This document shows positions 26,689 through 35,170 of a stretch of DNA of 64,000 bases, one piece after another. Numbering within the stretch: position 1 is the stretch's first letter; the number at the start of each line of letters is the position of its first letter. The DNA lies in contig NZ_CP012697.1 in the NCBI RefSeq assembly GCF_001314225.1, positions 372,001 through 436,000 on the forward strand, written 5' to 3'. Made by a program: the position numbers and the translations under genes. Under the pieces are notes generated by a model. That model was not told the origin of the DNA and made no database searches. It saw only the letters and a list, made by a program, of their open reading frames with translations. Source of the DNA: Microbacterium sp. No. 7 (GTDB taxonomy: Bacteria; Actinomycetota; Actinomycetes; Actinomycetales; Microbacteriaceae).

Positions 26689-26808
26689 TCAGCGGACGCA
26701 GTGGCAGCGGTCGGCCTCGGCGACGCCGGCGAGGGCCTGCTCGACGTGTTCGCCGCAGCCCTCCCAGGTGGCCTTGTTGCAGGTGGGGCAGGTGACGCGG
26801 TAGCACAT
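26689..26808 (-). CDS. 39-aa Cys-rich zinc-ribbon-like protein
   Basis: The product is MCYRVTCPTCNKATWEGCGE followed by HVEQALAGVAEADRCHCVR. It has CPTC and GCGEH metal-ligand pairs and a terminal CHC. It ends 1 bp before the reductase start, so the two are co-transcribed and probably translationally coupled. Mini-proteins like this are common in actinobacteria. A role in sulfur or metal handling is inferred from the operon only. Confidence 0.7.
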   Translation of the reverse strand: MCYRVTCPTCNKATWEGCGEHVEQALAGVAEADRCHCVR

Positions 26809-26852
26809 GGTGACTCCTTGGGGGACGAAGTGGTGGACAGGGTGATGCCAGT

Positions 26853-26868
26853 ATACCCCCCGGGGTAT
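26853..26868. promoter_or_regulatory. CsoR/CstR-type operator
   Basis: The sequence atacccc-cc-ggggtat is the pseudopalindrome bound by CsoR-family repressors (copper CsoR or persulfide CstR). It lies about 45 bp upstream of the Cys-rich/CoA-disulfide reductase operon. No csoR or cstR gene is in the window; the sulfur-related gene content favours a CstR-like regulator. Confidence 0.75.
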
Positions 26869-26912
26869 CCGAGGGTGACCTGTGCACGCCCTCGGCATCC
26901 GGGGCGGCGCCG

Positions 26913-27818
26913 TCAGTGCGGAGAGTCGGCGCCCTCCTGGAAGCTGGGCTTCTTGCCGAGGAGGGCGCCGATCAGCTCGACGACGCCGATGACGACGAGC
27001 CCGACGATGAGGCCGCCGACGAACGAGACGGCCGTGTCGGCGAGCCACACGACCACGCCGCCGAGGTGCTCCAGCGCGTGCTCCAGGCCGTGCAGCAGGT
27101 CGGAGAACAGCGTGAGCCCCACCTCGCCGAGGTTGGCGATCACGAGGTGGCCGCCGACCCACAGCATCGCGACGGTGCCGACGACGCTGATCACGCGGAA
27201 CACCGCGGGCATCGACCGCACGATGCGCGTGCCCGTGTGCCGCACGTGCTTCGACGGGTTCTTCGCCATCTTCAGGCCCACGTCGTCGATCTTCACGAGC
27301 AGCGCCACGGCGCCGTAGACGACCCCCGTCATGACGAGTCCGATCACGGCGAGCACGGCGACGCGCATCCAGAAGTCCATGTCGGGGTCGAGCGAGGCGA
27401 GCGAGATGAGCATGATCTCGGTCGACAGGATGAGGTCGGTGCGCACGGCGCCGAGCACGAGCCGCTTCTCGTCGCGGGCGCTCTCGCCCTCGTGCCCGTG
27501 GTGGAAGCCGAACCATTCGAGCACCTTGATGGCGCCCTCGAAGCACAGGTAGACGCCGCCCAGGATCAGCAGGAACGGCAGCACCCACGGCGCGAACGCC
27601 GTGAGCGCGAGCGCCGCCGGGATGATGATGAGGAACTTGTTGCCGAGCGAGCCGAGCGCGATCTTGCCCACCACGGGAAGCTCGCGCGCCGGCGTGATGC
27701 CCTGCACGTACTGCGGGGTGACGGCGGCGTCGTCGATGACGACCCCCGCCGTCTTGGCCGACGCCTTGAGCGCGGCGGAGAGGATGTCGTCGACGACGGC
27801 GAGGAGACCTACGGACAC
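26913..27818 (-). CDS. DUF808 (YedI-like) inner-membrane protein
   Basis: The product is 301 aa, starting MSVGLLAVVDDILSAALKAS and containing the DUF808 signature stretch DDAAVTPQYVQGITPARELP. It has about seven hydrophobic helices and a short His-rich loop (FGFHHGHEGES). E. coli YedI is the best-known member and its function is not settled. It stands alone between the sulfur operon and a HAD phosphatase gene. Confidence 0.88.
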   Translation of the reverse strand: MSVGLLAVVDDILSAALKASAKTAGVVIDDAAVTPQYVQGITPARELPVVGKIALGSLGNKFLIIIPAALALTAFAPWVLPFLLILGGVYLCFEGAIKVLEWFGFHHGHEGESARDEKRLVLGAVRTDLILSTEIMLISLASLDPDMDFWMRVAVLAVIGLVMTGVVYGAVALLVKIDDVGLKMAKNPSKHVRHTGTRIVRSMPAVFRVISVVGTVAMLWVGGHLVIANLGEVGLTLFSDLLHGLEHALEHLGGVVVWLADTAVSFVGGLIVGLVVIGVVELIGALLGKKPSFQEGADSPH

Positions 27819-27963
27819 GGGAACAGACTAGTGGCAGGATCCGCGGCATCCCCGAGCCGATGTTCAGGATTCCGGCGCCGCCGCTCCCGGATGCCGGCAC
27901 CGCCGTTCCCGGATGCCGACACCGCCGCCGGCGGCCTGGCGGAGGCCCCGGCCCTGTCCGCTT

Positions 27964-27975
27964 CGAAACGTTTCG
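27964..27975. promoter_or_regulatory. LacI-type operator-like palindrome
   Basis: The perfect palindrome cgaaacgtttcg lies 13 bp upstream of the HAD phosphatase start. Such sequences are typical of LacI-family (GntR/CcpA-like) sites. It may overlap the promoter. Confidence 0.45.
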
Positions 27976-27988
27976 TTAGACTCGGCGC

Positions 27989-28648
27989 ATGACCGACATC
28001 CGCGCCGGGGCGCTCCTGCTCGACATGGACGGCACGCTCGTCGACTCGCACGCGGTCGTGGAGCGCCTGTGGACCGAGTGGTCGCACGCGCACGGCGTCG
28101 ATCCCGCGCGCACGCTCGCGATCGTGCACGGGCGGCAGGGGCAGGACAGCATGGCGCTGCTGCTCCCCGATCGGCCGCACGCGCTCAACCTCGCCGAGAA
28201 CCGCGCGATGCTGCAGCAGGAGACGGAGCAGCTCGAGGGCGTCGTCGCGCTGCCGGGCGCCGCGGCGCTCCTCGCCGCGCTCGAGGGGCTGCCGCACGCG
28301 CTCGTCACGTCGGCGACGCGTCCGCTCGCGATGGCGCGCATGGGCGTGGCGGGCGTGCCGATGCCGCCGCTCGCCGTCACGGCCGAGGACGTCTCCGCGA
28401 GCAAGCCGCATCCCGAGGGGTTCCTGCGCGCCGCCGCGCTGCTCGGCGTCGAGCCGGCCGCGTGCGTCGTGATGGAGGACTCCGAGAACGGCATCGCCGC
28501 GGGGCTCGCCGCGGGCATGCGCGTGATCGGCGTGGGGCCCCAGGCCGGGGCGGCGACGTGGGTCGTCGGCGCGCCGGCGGCGGTGCGCGTGGCGGCGGGC
28601 GACGGCTCCGGCATCCGCATCACGCTCGACGCCGTGTCGAGGGCGTGA
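27989..28648 (+). CDS. HAD-superfamily phosphatase (sugar-phosphatase-like)
   Basis: The product is 219 aa with motif I LDMDGTLVDSHAVV (nucleophile Asp in DMDGT), motif II VTSATR, motif III Lys in ASKPHPEGF and motif IV MEDSENGIAAG. This is the beta-phosphoglucomutase/sugar-phosphatase branch. The LacI-type palindrome just upstream fits sugar-linked control. Substrate not determined. Confidence 0.87.
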   Translation: MTDIRAGALLLDMDGTLVDSHAVVERLWTEWSHAHGVDPARTLAIVHGRQGQDSMALLLPDRPHALNLAENRAMLQQETEQLEGVVALPGAAALLAALEGLPHALVTSATRPLAMARMGVAGVPMPPLAVTAEDVSASKPHPEGFLRAAALLGVEPAACVVMEDSENGIAAGLAAGMRVIGVGPQAGAATWVVGAPAAVRVAAGDGSGIRITLDAVSRA

Positions 28649-28672
28649 CCGGCGCGCTCGCGAGACGGCCCC

Positions 28673-30016
28673 TCACGCCTCCGCGCCGCGCCCGCTCCGG
28701 CGCGAGAACAGCACGAAGCCGATCGCCACGACGAAGAAGGCGGTGGCCGCGAGGAACGGGATCAGGTAGGCGTCGAAACCGCTCATGACCGAGACGCCCA
28801 TGAGCACGGGCGTCAGGGCACTGCCGACCGAGAAGCCGATGTAGCGCAGCAGCATGTTGAACGACAGCGCGCTCGAGGCCGACTCCTGCGGCACCTGCTG
28901 CACGATGAGCTGGGGAGCGACGGCGAACGTGCACCCGCTGCCGATGCCGGACAGCAGCACGCTGAGCAGCACGACCCCGAGCACATCGTGCAGGAAGGCC
29001 AGGACGAGGGTCGCCAGCGCGTAGCCCGACAGGCCGATCACCAGCAGCGCCGACAGCGACACCCGGCGGCGCAGGCGGTTCCCCAGCCGCGCCCCGACGA
29101 GCGCGCCGAGCGCGTACGGAATGTGCAGGAAGCCCGCGAACACGAGCGGGACGCCGAGGGAGCTCTCGTCCTGGCCGGCGAGCATGACGAGCGGCAGGAG
29201 CAGGTAGGTGCCCATGCTCGCCAGCACCATGACCACGTGCGCGAGAGCGACCTTCGGCGACGCGGCGAGGCGCAGATCGATCAGCGGGTTGGACACGCGC
29301 AGCGTGCGCATCACCCAGTAGGCGATCAGCAGGGTCGACGCCGCGGCCACCGCGAGGCTCGTCACGGCGCTCCAGACGCGCACCTGGCTGATCAGCACGA
29401 GCAGCGCCCCGCTGCCGAGCACGAGGACGCCGGCGCCCCGCCAGTCGATCGGGATCCGCGTGCCGGCGGCGTCGGCCGGGATCGCGTACCAGACGAGCAG
29501 GAGCGTGATCGCGGAGAGGACGAAACCCACCCAGTAGGCGCCCGAGATCCCCGAGAGGCCGGCGACGGCGGAGGTCACGGGAAAGGCCAGTCCCGCCGCC
29601 ACGGTCGCGGCGATGGACAGGTTCGCGATGAGCGGGAGCGATGCGACGGGCCCCAGGGCGCCGCGGGCGAGGGCGAGGACGACGGGCGCGAGCGCGATGC
29701 CGAGCCCCTGCAGGGCGCGTCCCGCGAGCATCGCGGCGAACCCGAGCGGCAATGCGCTCAGGGCCAGCCCGGCGGTGACGAGCGCGAGGCAGACGAGCAG
29801 GACGGCGCGCTGTCGTCCCGGGCCGCCGAGCCGCCCGATGAGCGGGCTCGCGACCGCGCCGACGAGCATCGGGATGGTGACCACCCACTGCGCCTGGTCC
29901 ATGGACACGAGGAAGTGCCGGGACATCTGCGGCACCAGCGGCGTGCCGAATCCGGCCACGAGCGCCGTGATGACCATGACCATCACCAGGGCGGGGACGA
30001 ACAGTCGTTCTCGCAC
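28673..30016 (-). CDS. MFS transporter
   Basis: The product is 447 aa with a GTG start at 30014-30016 and about 14 helices. It has an early motif (VAGFGTPLVPQMSRHF), a short GRLGGPGRQRAVLL loop in place of motif A and a Glu/Arg C-terminus. It resembles DHA2-type drug exporters; substrate unknown. An AT-rich palindrome at 30041-30057 upstream suggests control by a dedicated repressor that is not adjacent. Confidence 0.82.
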   Translation of the reverse strand: MRERLFVPALVMVMVITALVAGFGTPLVPQMSRHFLVSMDQAQWVVTIPMLVGAVASPLIGRLGGPGRQRAVLLVCLALVTAGLALSALPLGFAAMLAGRALQGLGIALAPVVLALARGALGPVASLPLIANLSIAATVAAGLAFPVTSAVAGLSGISGAYWVGFVLSAITLLLVWYAIPADAAGTRIPIDWRGAGVLVLGSGALLVLISQVRVWSAVTSLAVAAASTLLIAYWVMRTLRVSNPLIDLRLAASPKVALAHVVMVLASMGTYLLLPLVMLAGQDESSLGVPLVFAGFLHIPYALGALVGARLGNRLRRRVSLSALLVIGLSGYALATLVLAFLHDVLGVVLLSVLLSGIGSGCTFAVAPQLIVQQVPQESASSALSFNMLLRYIGFSVGSALTPVLMGVSVMSGFDAYLIPFLAATAFFVVAIGFVLFSRRSGRGAEA

Positions 30017-30040
30017 GGTGATCCCCTTCGGCCTGGCGCA

Positions 30041-30057
30041 GCAAGAATATATCTTGC
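30041..30057. promoter_or_regulatory. Operator-like palindrome upstream of the MFS gene
   Basis: The site gcaaga-atata-tcttgc (6-nt perfect arms) is followed by a second AT-rich tgcatataca. It lies 25 bp upstream of the start. The AT-rich form is PadR- or TetR-like; the regulator is not identified. Confidence 0.5.
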
Positions 30058-30096
30058 ATATACACCGCCTGTCGCGCGGTCACGGGGATGTCGTGC

Positions 30097-30294
30097 TCAG
30101 CGTCGTCGGCGGCCCCAGCCCGACCCGGCCGCGCCCAGCGCCACACCGATCGCGATGCCGATGCCCATGCCGAGGGCCACGTTGTCCATCGCCAGCCCGA
30201 GCGCGGCGCCCACGCCGGCGCCGATCGCGATGCCCGCGCCGATCGTCAGGCCCGGGCCGCCCGGCGAGTCCTCGTCGGGATCCCTGTCGCTCAT
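30097..30294 (-). CDS. Small glycine-zipper membrane protein
   Basis: The product is 65 aa: an acidic N-terminus (MSDRDPDEDSPGGPG), two short Gly/Ala-rich helices (IGAGIAIGAGVGAALGLAM and LGMGIGIAIGVALGAAGSG) and a basic tail GRRRR. Glycine-zipper repeats occur in small membrane-embedded proteins of unknown role. An aggtgtga-type ribosome site precedes ATG 30294. Confidence 0.65.
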   Translation of the reverse strand: MSDRDPDEDSPGGPGLTIGAGIAIGAGVGAALGLAMDNVALGMGIGIAIGVALGAAGSGWGRRRR

Positions 30295-30390
30295 GTCACA
30301 CCTCCGGTGCCTCTCCTTCGAGGCTAGGAAGGCCCGAGCCGCCCGGCATCCCCCGCGCGGCGGAGATCGCTCCCACGTATCGTGGAGCGC

Positions 30391-31329
30391 GTGATCACCC
30401 TCGCGACGATCGGCACCAGCACCATCACCGAGCGGTTCGCGGATGCCGTGGCGCAGACCCCCGGCATCCGCGTCGACGCCGCGTACTCGCGCGACGTCGC
30501 CCGCGCCCGCGCGTTCGCCGACCGCATCGGCGCGCCCGGGGCCTCCGACGACCTCGACGGCCTGCTGGCGACCGTGGACGCCGTCTACGTCGGCAGCCCG
30601 AACGGCCTGCACGCCGAGCAGGCCCGTGCCGCGATCCGCGCCGGCGTGCACGTGTTCGTCGAGAAGCCCGCGGCGCCCACGGCCTCGGAGTGGGACGGCC
30701 TCGTCGCCGAGGCGCGCGAGCACGACGTCGTGCTGTTCGAGGGCATGCGCAACGTCTACGATCCCGGGCTCGCGGCCCTGCGCGACCTGCTGCCCGAGGT
30801 CGGCGTCGTGCGACGCGTCTCGTTCGCCTACTGCCAGCGCTCCGCGCGCTACGACCTCGTGCTCGCGGGGGAGACGCCGAACATCTTCGACCCCGCGCTC
30901 GCGGGCGGGGCGCTGCTCGACCTCGGCGTGTACCCGCTGAGCGCGGCCGTCGCGCTGTTCGGCGAGCCGCACACCGTGACGGGGCTGCAGGTGCCGATCG
31001 CGACGGGCGTCGACGGCGCGGGCTCGGCGCTGCTCGGCTAGGACGGCTTCGTCGCCGAGATCGCCTACTCGAAGATCACGGCGTCGGCGCGGCCGAGCGA
31101 GATCCAGGGCGAGCTCGGCACGATCTCGATCGACCACATCGCGCAGCCGCGCCGCTTCGTGCTCACCCGCCTCGACGGCACGGTCGCCGAGACCGTCGTC
31201 GACGGCATCCCGAACAACATGGCCTACGAGGCGGCGCGCTTCGTCGAGCTCGTGCACGGCGCCGACGAGACCCCCGACCAGCAGCGCACCGCCGCCGTCC
31301 TCCGCATCGCCGACCGCCTCCGCCCCTGA
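30391..31329 (+). pseudogene. Gfo/Idh/MocA oxidoreductase interrupted by an in-frame amber codon
   Basis: The first 216 codons encode an NAD-binding domain (start GTG 30391 or 30382) with the diagnostic EKPAAP segment. A TAG at 31039-31041 stops the frame. The same frame continues from DGFVAEIAYSKITASARPSE to a TGA at 31327-31329 for about 95 more residues of typical C-terminal domain. Total length (about 311) suits the family. The context SALLG-stop-DGF suggests a single base change from a Tyr codon (TAC or TAT). It is a recent pseudogene, a recoded stop or a sequencing error. Confidence 0.8.
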
Positions 31330-31455
31330 CTTCTTTGGGGTTGCCTCCTTGGAGGCCCTGGGAGTTTGCCTCCTTGGGGGTTTGCCCCTCGAGGTTTGCC
31401 CCTCTGGGGTTCGCTCCCTCGGGGTTCGCTCCCTTCGGGGTTCACTCCCTTTGGA
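31330..31455. repeat. Short-period G/T-C repeat, family G
   Basis: This is a run of about seven units of 15-17 nt, such as ggttcgctccctcggg and ggtttgcccctcga, directly after the oxidoreductase pseudogene. The opening ggttgcctccttggaggccc includes a ccttggagg palindrome. Confidence 0.7.
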
Positions 31456-31456
31456 T

Positions 31457-31615
31457 CTCAACCGCGCCAAAGTGCGGGTGCAGCCCCGCCCAACGCGCAC
31501 TTTGCCGCGGTCGAAGCAACGGCCTCCTCGCTCGACCGTGGACCTCGTTGCTTCGACCGCGGCAGAATGCGGGTGCGAGGCGGGGCGACCCGCGCTTTGC
31601 CGCGGTTGACAGCGG
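31457..31615. repeat. Family D hairpins, locus 1
   Basis: The arms are caaccgcgccaaagtgcggg / gcgcactttgccgcggtcg and a second inverted pair around gaccgcggcagaatgcgggt / gcgctttgccgcggttga. They are joined by an inner imperfect palindrome (gaagcaacggcctcc...gttgcttc). The family also occurs at 51617-51768 and 56133-56276. Confidence 0.75.
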
Positions 31616-31663
31616 GCCATGAGGGGGCAGGGGGGAGGGCGCGGGGTGTGCGAGGATCGGGGC

Positions 31664-32101
31664 GTGGCAGGTGGCACGGCGGCGACGCACGAGACGCTGG
31701 TGCTGCTGCGGCGGGCGCGCGACCGGATCGACCGCGAGTACGCGCGGCCGCTCGACGTGGCATCCCTCGCCCGCGGCGTGCACATGTCGGCGGGCCACTT
31801 CAGCCGGCAGTTCCGCCGCGCCTACGGCGAGACGCCCTACCAGTACCTCATGACGCGCCGCATCGAGCGCGCCATGACCCTGCTGCGCCGCGGCGACCTC
31901 AGCGTCACCGAGGTGTGCTTCGCGGTCGGATGCCAGTCGCTCGGCACGTTCAGCACGCGCTTCGCCGAGCTCGTCGGCGTGCCGCCCAGCGTCTACCGCG
32001 AGCAGGGCGCGCCGTTCCGGCCCGGGATGCTGCCGTGCATCGCCAAGCAGATCACGCGACCGATCAGGAATCGAGAAGCGCGTCCCCCGGCCGATCCGTA
32101 G
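31664..32101 (+). CDS. AraC family transcriptional regulator (DNA-binding domain only)
   Basis: The product is 145 aa from GTG 31664. Two helix-turn-helix motifs are seen (LDVASLARGVHMSAGHFSRQ and LSVTEVCFAVGCQSLGTFST), with the consensus GVPPSVYR near the end. There is no separate effector domain, so it is a minimal AraC protein. It heads a tight cluster with the VOC and DUF1801 genes, which it may regulate; this arrangement is common in actinobacteria. Confidence 0.88.
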   Translation: MAGGTAATHETLVLLRRARDRIDREYARPLDVASLARGVHMSAGHFSRQFRRAYGETPYQYLMTRRIERAMTLLRRGDLSVTEVCFAVGCQSLGTFSTRFAELVGVPPSVYREQGAPFRPGMLPCIAKQITRPIRNREARPPADP

Positions 32102-32111
32102 CGTGGATGCC

Positions 32112-32525
32112 ATGAACCCCACCATCCACTCCAGCTTCCTGCCCCAGACCGATCCCGACGCATCGCTCGCGTTCTACCGCGACGTGCTCGGCTTCGAGGT
32201 GCGCCTCGACGTCGGCTACGAGAACATGCGCTGGATCACCGTCGGCCCGCCGAGCCAGCCCGACACCGCGATCGTGCTGCACCCCGCGGGCCTCGGCGAC
32301 GGCCTCTCCGACGAGGAGTCGGCGATGCTCGCCGAGCTCGTCGCGAAGGGCGGCTACTTCGGCGTGAACCTCGCGACCGACGACCTCGACGCGCTGTTCG
32401 CCCAGCTCGAGGCGCGCGGCGCCGACATCGTGCAGGAGCCGATCGAGCAGGACTACGGCATCCGCGACGCCGCCGTGCGCGATCCCGCCGGCAACCTCAT
32501 CCGCATCCAGGAGAACAAGCGATGA
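32112..32525 (+). CDS. VOC (glyoxalase/bleomycin-resistance) family protein
   Basis: The product is 137 aa from ATG 32112 (ATG 32103 possible). It has the paired beta-alpha-beta fold signature (SLAFYRDVLGFEVRLDVGYE and GIRDAAVRDPAGNLIRI). Metal-ligand positions are less clear than in true glyoxalase I, so the function is open. The stop overlaps the DUF1801 start (ATGA). Confidence 0.88.
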   Translation: MNPTIHSSFLPQTDPDASLAFYRDVLGFEVRLDVGYENMRWITVGPPSQPDTAIVLHPAGLGDGLSDEESAMLAELVAKGGYFGVNLATDDLDALFAQLEARGADIVQEPIEQDYGIRDAAVRDPAGNLIRIQENKR

Positions 32526-32959
32526 CCGACACGAAGAGCGGCTTCAGCGACGAGGAGCGCGCCGCGATGAAGCAGCGCGCCGAAGAACTGCGCGCGATGA
32601 AGGGCGTCAAGGGCGCCGCGAAGAAGGTCAAGGAGCTCGAGGCGTGCCTCGAGGCGATCGAGGGGCTGCAGGGCACCGATCGCGCCGTCGCCGAGCGCCT
32701 GCACGTGATCGTCGCCGAGGAGGCCCCCGACCTCGACGCGAAGACCTGGTACGGCTTCCCCACCTACCACCGCGACGGCAAGAACCTCGTGTTCTACCAG
32801 CCGGCGTCGAAGTTCGACACGCGCTACGGCACCGTCAACTTCGACGAGCACGCGCCGCTCGATGACGGCCCCATGTGGCCCGTCTCGTTCGCCGTGGTCG
32901 AGCTGACGGATGCCGTGGAGCAGCGCCTCCGCGACCTTGTCCGCCGCGCCGCGTCCTAG
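32522..32959 (+). CDS. DUF1801 domain protein
   Basis: The product is 145 aa. An N-terminal charged coiled segment (DEERAAMKQRAEELRAM) is followed by a DUF1801-type domain with TWYGFPTYHRDGKNLVFYQP. This family is related to iron-chaperone-like proteins. It is translationally coupled to the VOC gene. No catalytic site recognised. Confidence 0.8.
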   Translation: MTDTKSGFSDEERAAMKQRAEELRAMKGVKGAAKKVKELEACLEAIEGLQGTDRAVAERLHVIVAEEAPDLDAKTWYGFPTYHRDGKNLVFYQPASKFDTRYGTVNFDEHAPLDDGPMWPVSFAVVELTDAVEQRLRDLVRRAAS

Positions 32960-32966
32960 GTTCTTC

Positions 32967-33236
32967 TCCCGAGGGTGCCAGTACTTCTCGCGAGGGTGCC
33001 AGTGCTTCTCGCGGGGGTGCCAGTTGTTGCCGCGAGGGTGCTAGTTGTTCTCGCGAGGGTGCTTTCGAAAGCACCCTCGCAGAGATAGCTGGCACCCTCG
33101 GGAACACAGCTGGCACTCTCGCGGACATAGTTGGCACCCTCGGGAACATAGCTGGCACCCTCGCGGACACAACTGGCACCCTCAGGGGACGACCAGCACC
33201 CTCGGGGGGACGACCAGCACCCTCGGGGCCGGCGGT
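32967..33236. repeat. 21-nt-period mirror array, family C, locus 2
   Basis: Left arm: direct 21-nt units start at 32967, 32988, 33009 and 33030 (tcgcgagggtgccagtgcttc type). Centre: a perfect 28-nt palindrome 33053-33080 around ttcgaa. Right arm: inverted 21-nt units start at 33072, 33093, 33114, 33135 and 33156, then a 20-nt and a 21-nt unit, running into the stop of the sugar dehydrogenase gene at 33236. No coding region. Confidence 0.9.
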
Positions 33237-34375
33237 CACTCCGTCAGGAAGCTCCGCGGCACGGCGATGATGCGGTCGTCGTCCTCGGCCGGCTCGCCGC
33301 GGCCGTCGGTGTTGTTCGTGACGACCCACACCGTGCCGTCGGGGGCCTCGGCGACGTCGCGGATGCGGCCGAGCTCGCCCGCGAAGAGCTCCCGCTCGGC
33401 GTCCGGGTCGTCCACGGGGACGATGCGCAGCACCTCGCCGCGCAGGTTCGCGATCACGACCTGGTCGTCGACGATCGCGATGCCGCTGGGGCTCGCGGCG
33501 TCCGTCGGCCACTGCAGCACGGGGTCGACGAACCCGATCGCGGCGCCGCCGCGTCCCTCGGCCTCGGGCCACCCGTAGTTGCCGCCCGGGACGATCTCGT
33601 TCAGCTCGTCCCACGTGTCCTGGCCGAACTCGCTCGCGAACAGGCGCCCGTCGTCGGTCCACGCGAGGCCCTGCACGTTGCGATGCCCCAGGCTGTAGAC
33701 GGGTGAGCCGTCGACCGGATTGTCGTCGGGCACCGTGCCGTCGGGGTTGAGTCGCAGGATCTTGCCGTGCGGGGCGATCGGGTCCTGCGCGGCCTCGGGC
33801 ACACCGGCATCCCCGACCGGCACGTACAGCTTGCCGTCGGGCCCGAAGGCGATGCGCCCGCCGTTGTGGAAGCCCGCCGCGGGCAGGGCGTCGATGATCG
33901 GCTCGGGCTCGCCGAGCGTGCGGGCGCCGGGCGGGCCGGTGAGCTCGTAGCGCTCGACGCGGTTGCCCGCGGGGCCCGTCGAGTATACGTACAGCCCCGA
34001 CGCCCCGTCGAAGGCGAGGCCCAGCAGGCCGCCCTCGCCGCCGTGCGAGACGTCGTCGATCACGGCGACCTCGGTGATCACGCCGTCGGGCGACACCTCG
34101 ACGATGCGGCCCGAGTCGCGCTCCGACACGAGCACCGCGTCGCCCACCGGCGTGAGCGACCACGGCGCCGCCAGATGCGTCGCCACGACGACGGGCGCCG
34201 TCGGCTCGGGACTCACCACGGGCGCGCTCGTCGGCGTCGGGGTGGGAGTGGGGGTGGGGGTCGCGGATGCCGGGGGCTCCGGCGCGGGCGTGGGCGCCGT
34301 GCATCCCGTCAGCAGCACCGCGGCAAGAGCGGGCGCGAGAAACACGCCGACTCGGGGGCGTCGTCGTCCGTCCAT
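33236..34375 (-). CDS. PQQ-dependent sugar dehydrogenase (glucose/sorbosone dehydrogenase family), lipoprotein
   Basis: The product is 379 aa from ATG 34373-34375. A lipobox LLTGC lies at about residues 20-24, followed by a Pro/Thr/Ala linker. A six-bladed soluble-GDH-type propeller follows, with WSLTPVGDAVLVSERDSGRI, GGEGGLLGLAFD, FHNGGRIAFGPDGKLYVPVG and HRNVQGLAW. It probably oxidises sugars or related aldehydes outside the membrane. It converges on the 21-nt mirror array. Confidence 0.88.
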   Translation of the reverse strand: MDGRRRPRVGVFLAPALAAVLLTGCTAPTPAPEPPASATPTPTPTPTPTSAPVVSPEPTAPVVVATHLAAPWSLTPVGDAVLVSERDSGRIVEVSPDGVITEVAVIDDVSHGGEGGLLGLAFDGASGLYVYSTGPAGNRVERYELTGPPGARTLGEPEPIIDALPAAGFHNGGRIAFGPDGKLYVPVGDAGVPEAAQDPIAPHGKILRLNPDGTVPDDNPVDGSPVYSLGHRNVQGLAWTDDGRLFASEFGQDTWDELNEIVPGGNYGWPEAEGRGGAAIGFVDPVLQWPTDAASPSGIAIVDDQVVIANLRGEVLRIVPVDDPDAERELFAGELGRIRDVAEAPDGTVWVVTNNTDGRGEPAEDDDRIIAVPRSFLTE

Positions 34376-34465
34376 CCCCTTCACGGTACCCGGCCCACGG
34401 CCCACCTCGCAGGCTCCGACCATCAGTCCGGCTTAGACTGGAGAGGTTCGCCGTCCGCTTCGTCG

Positions 34466-35170
34466 ATGAGTTCCGCCGTGCCCGCAGCCCCTTCCGCCGC
34501 CTTCGAGGTGCGCCACGTTCAGCTTGCGCGCGCGGCGTTCGCGGCCATCGCGGCGATCATGATCACCTTCTCCGCCGATCATTCCGCCCAGGTCGGGCTC
34601 GCGGTCTTCAGCGGATGGGCGATCGCGACGGCGCTCGTGCACTTCGTCTCGGCGTGGCTCGTGCACCCGCGGGGGCGCCGTGCGCTGCCGATCCTGCTGG
34701 GCGTGCTCACGGTCGCGGCAGGAATGATCGCCGGCATCCCGCCCCTGCGCACGACCGTGATGTTCTTCGTGCTCGTGATCGTGTGGGCCTTCGCGACGGG
34801 GGCGATCGAGCTCGGCGCGGGCATCGCCGCCCGGCGCCGCGCCGTGGCCGCCGGCGAGCGCGGATCGACGGCCGACGCGCAGGCGCGCGACGGCGTGCTC
34901 ATCGGCGCGTTCGGGCTCGCGCTGGGGGCCGGGCTGCTGCTGGTCAACCCCGCCTACAGCCTCGACTACTTCATCGACGACGCGAACCAGTGGTTCACGC
35001 TGTCGGGCATCACCATCGGCGTCGGCGTCTTCGGCGCGTATGCGGCGTTCGTCGCCGTCTTCCTCGGGATCGCGGCGTTCTCGCCGCGCCCGCCTGCGGT
35101 CACCCCCACCCCCACCGTCACTGAGGCGCCCGCCGATTCGCACACCGCGCAGCCGGGAGGCACCGCATGA
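34466..35170 (+). CDS. DUF308-like six-helix membrane protein
   Basis: The product is 234 aa from ATG 34466. About six helices are visible (AFAAIAAIMITFSADH, LPILLGVLTVAAGMIAG, TVMFFVLVIVWAFATGAIEL and others), with a Pro/Thr-rich tail. The internal duplication resembles DUF308/HdeD proteins. The stop overlaps the start of the next gene (ATGA), so the two are an operon. Confidence 0.6.
   Translation: MSSAVPAAPSAAFEVRHVQLARAAFAAIAAIMITFSADHSAQVGLAVFSGWAIATALVHFVSAWLVHPRGRRALPILLGVLTVAAGMIAGIPPLRTTVMFFVLVIVWAFATGAIELGAGIAARRRAVAAGERGSTADAQARDGVLIGAFGLALGAGLLLVNPAYSLDYFIDDANQWFTLSGITIGVGVFGAYAAFVAVFLGIAAFSPRPPAVTPTPTVTEAPADSHTAQPGGTA

Noticed and set aside
32967..33236. CRISPR-like appearance of the 21-nt-period array
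   Set aside because: There are no unique spacers; units are contiguous and change orientation at a palindrome. No cas genes are present.
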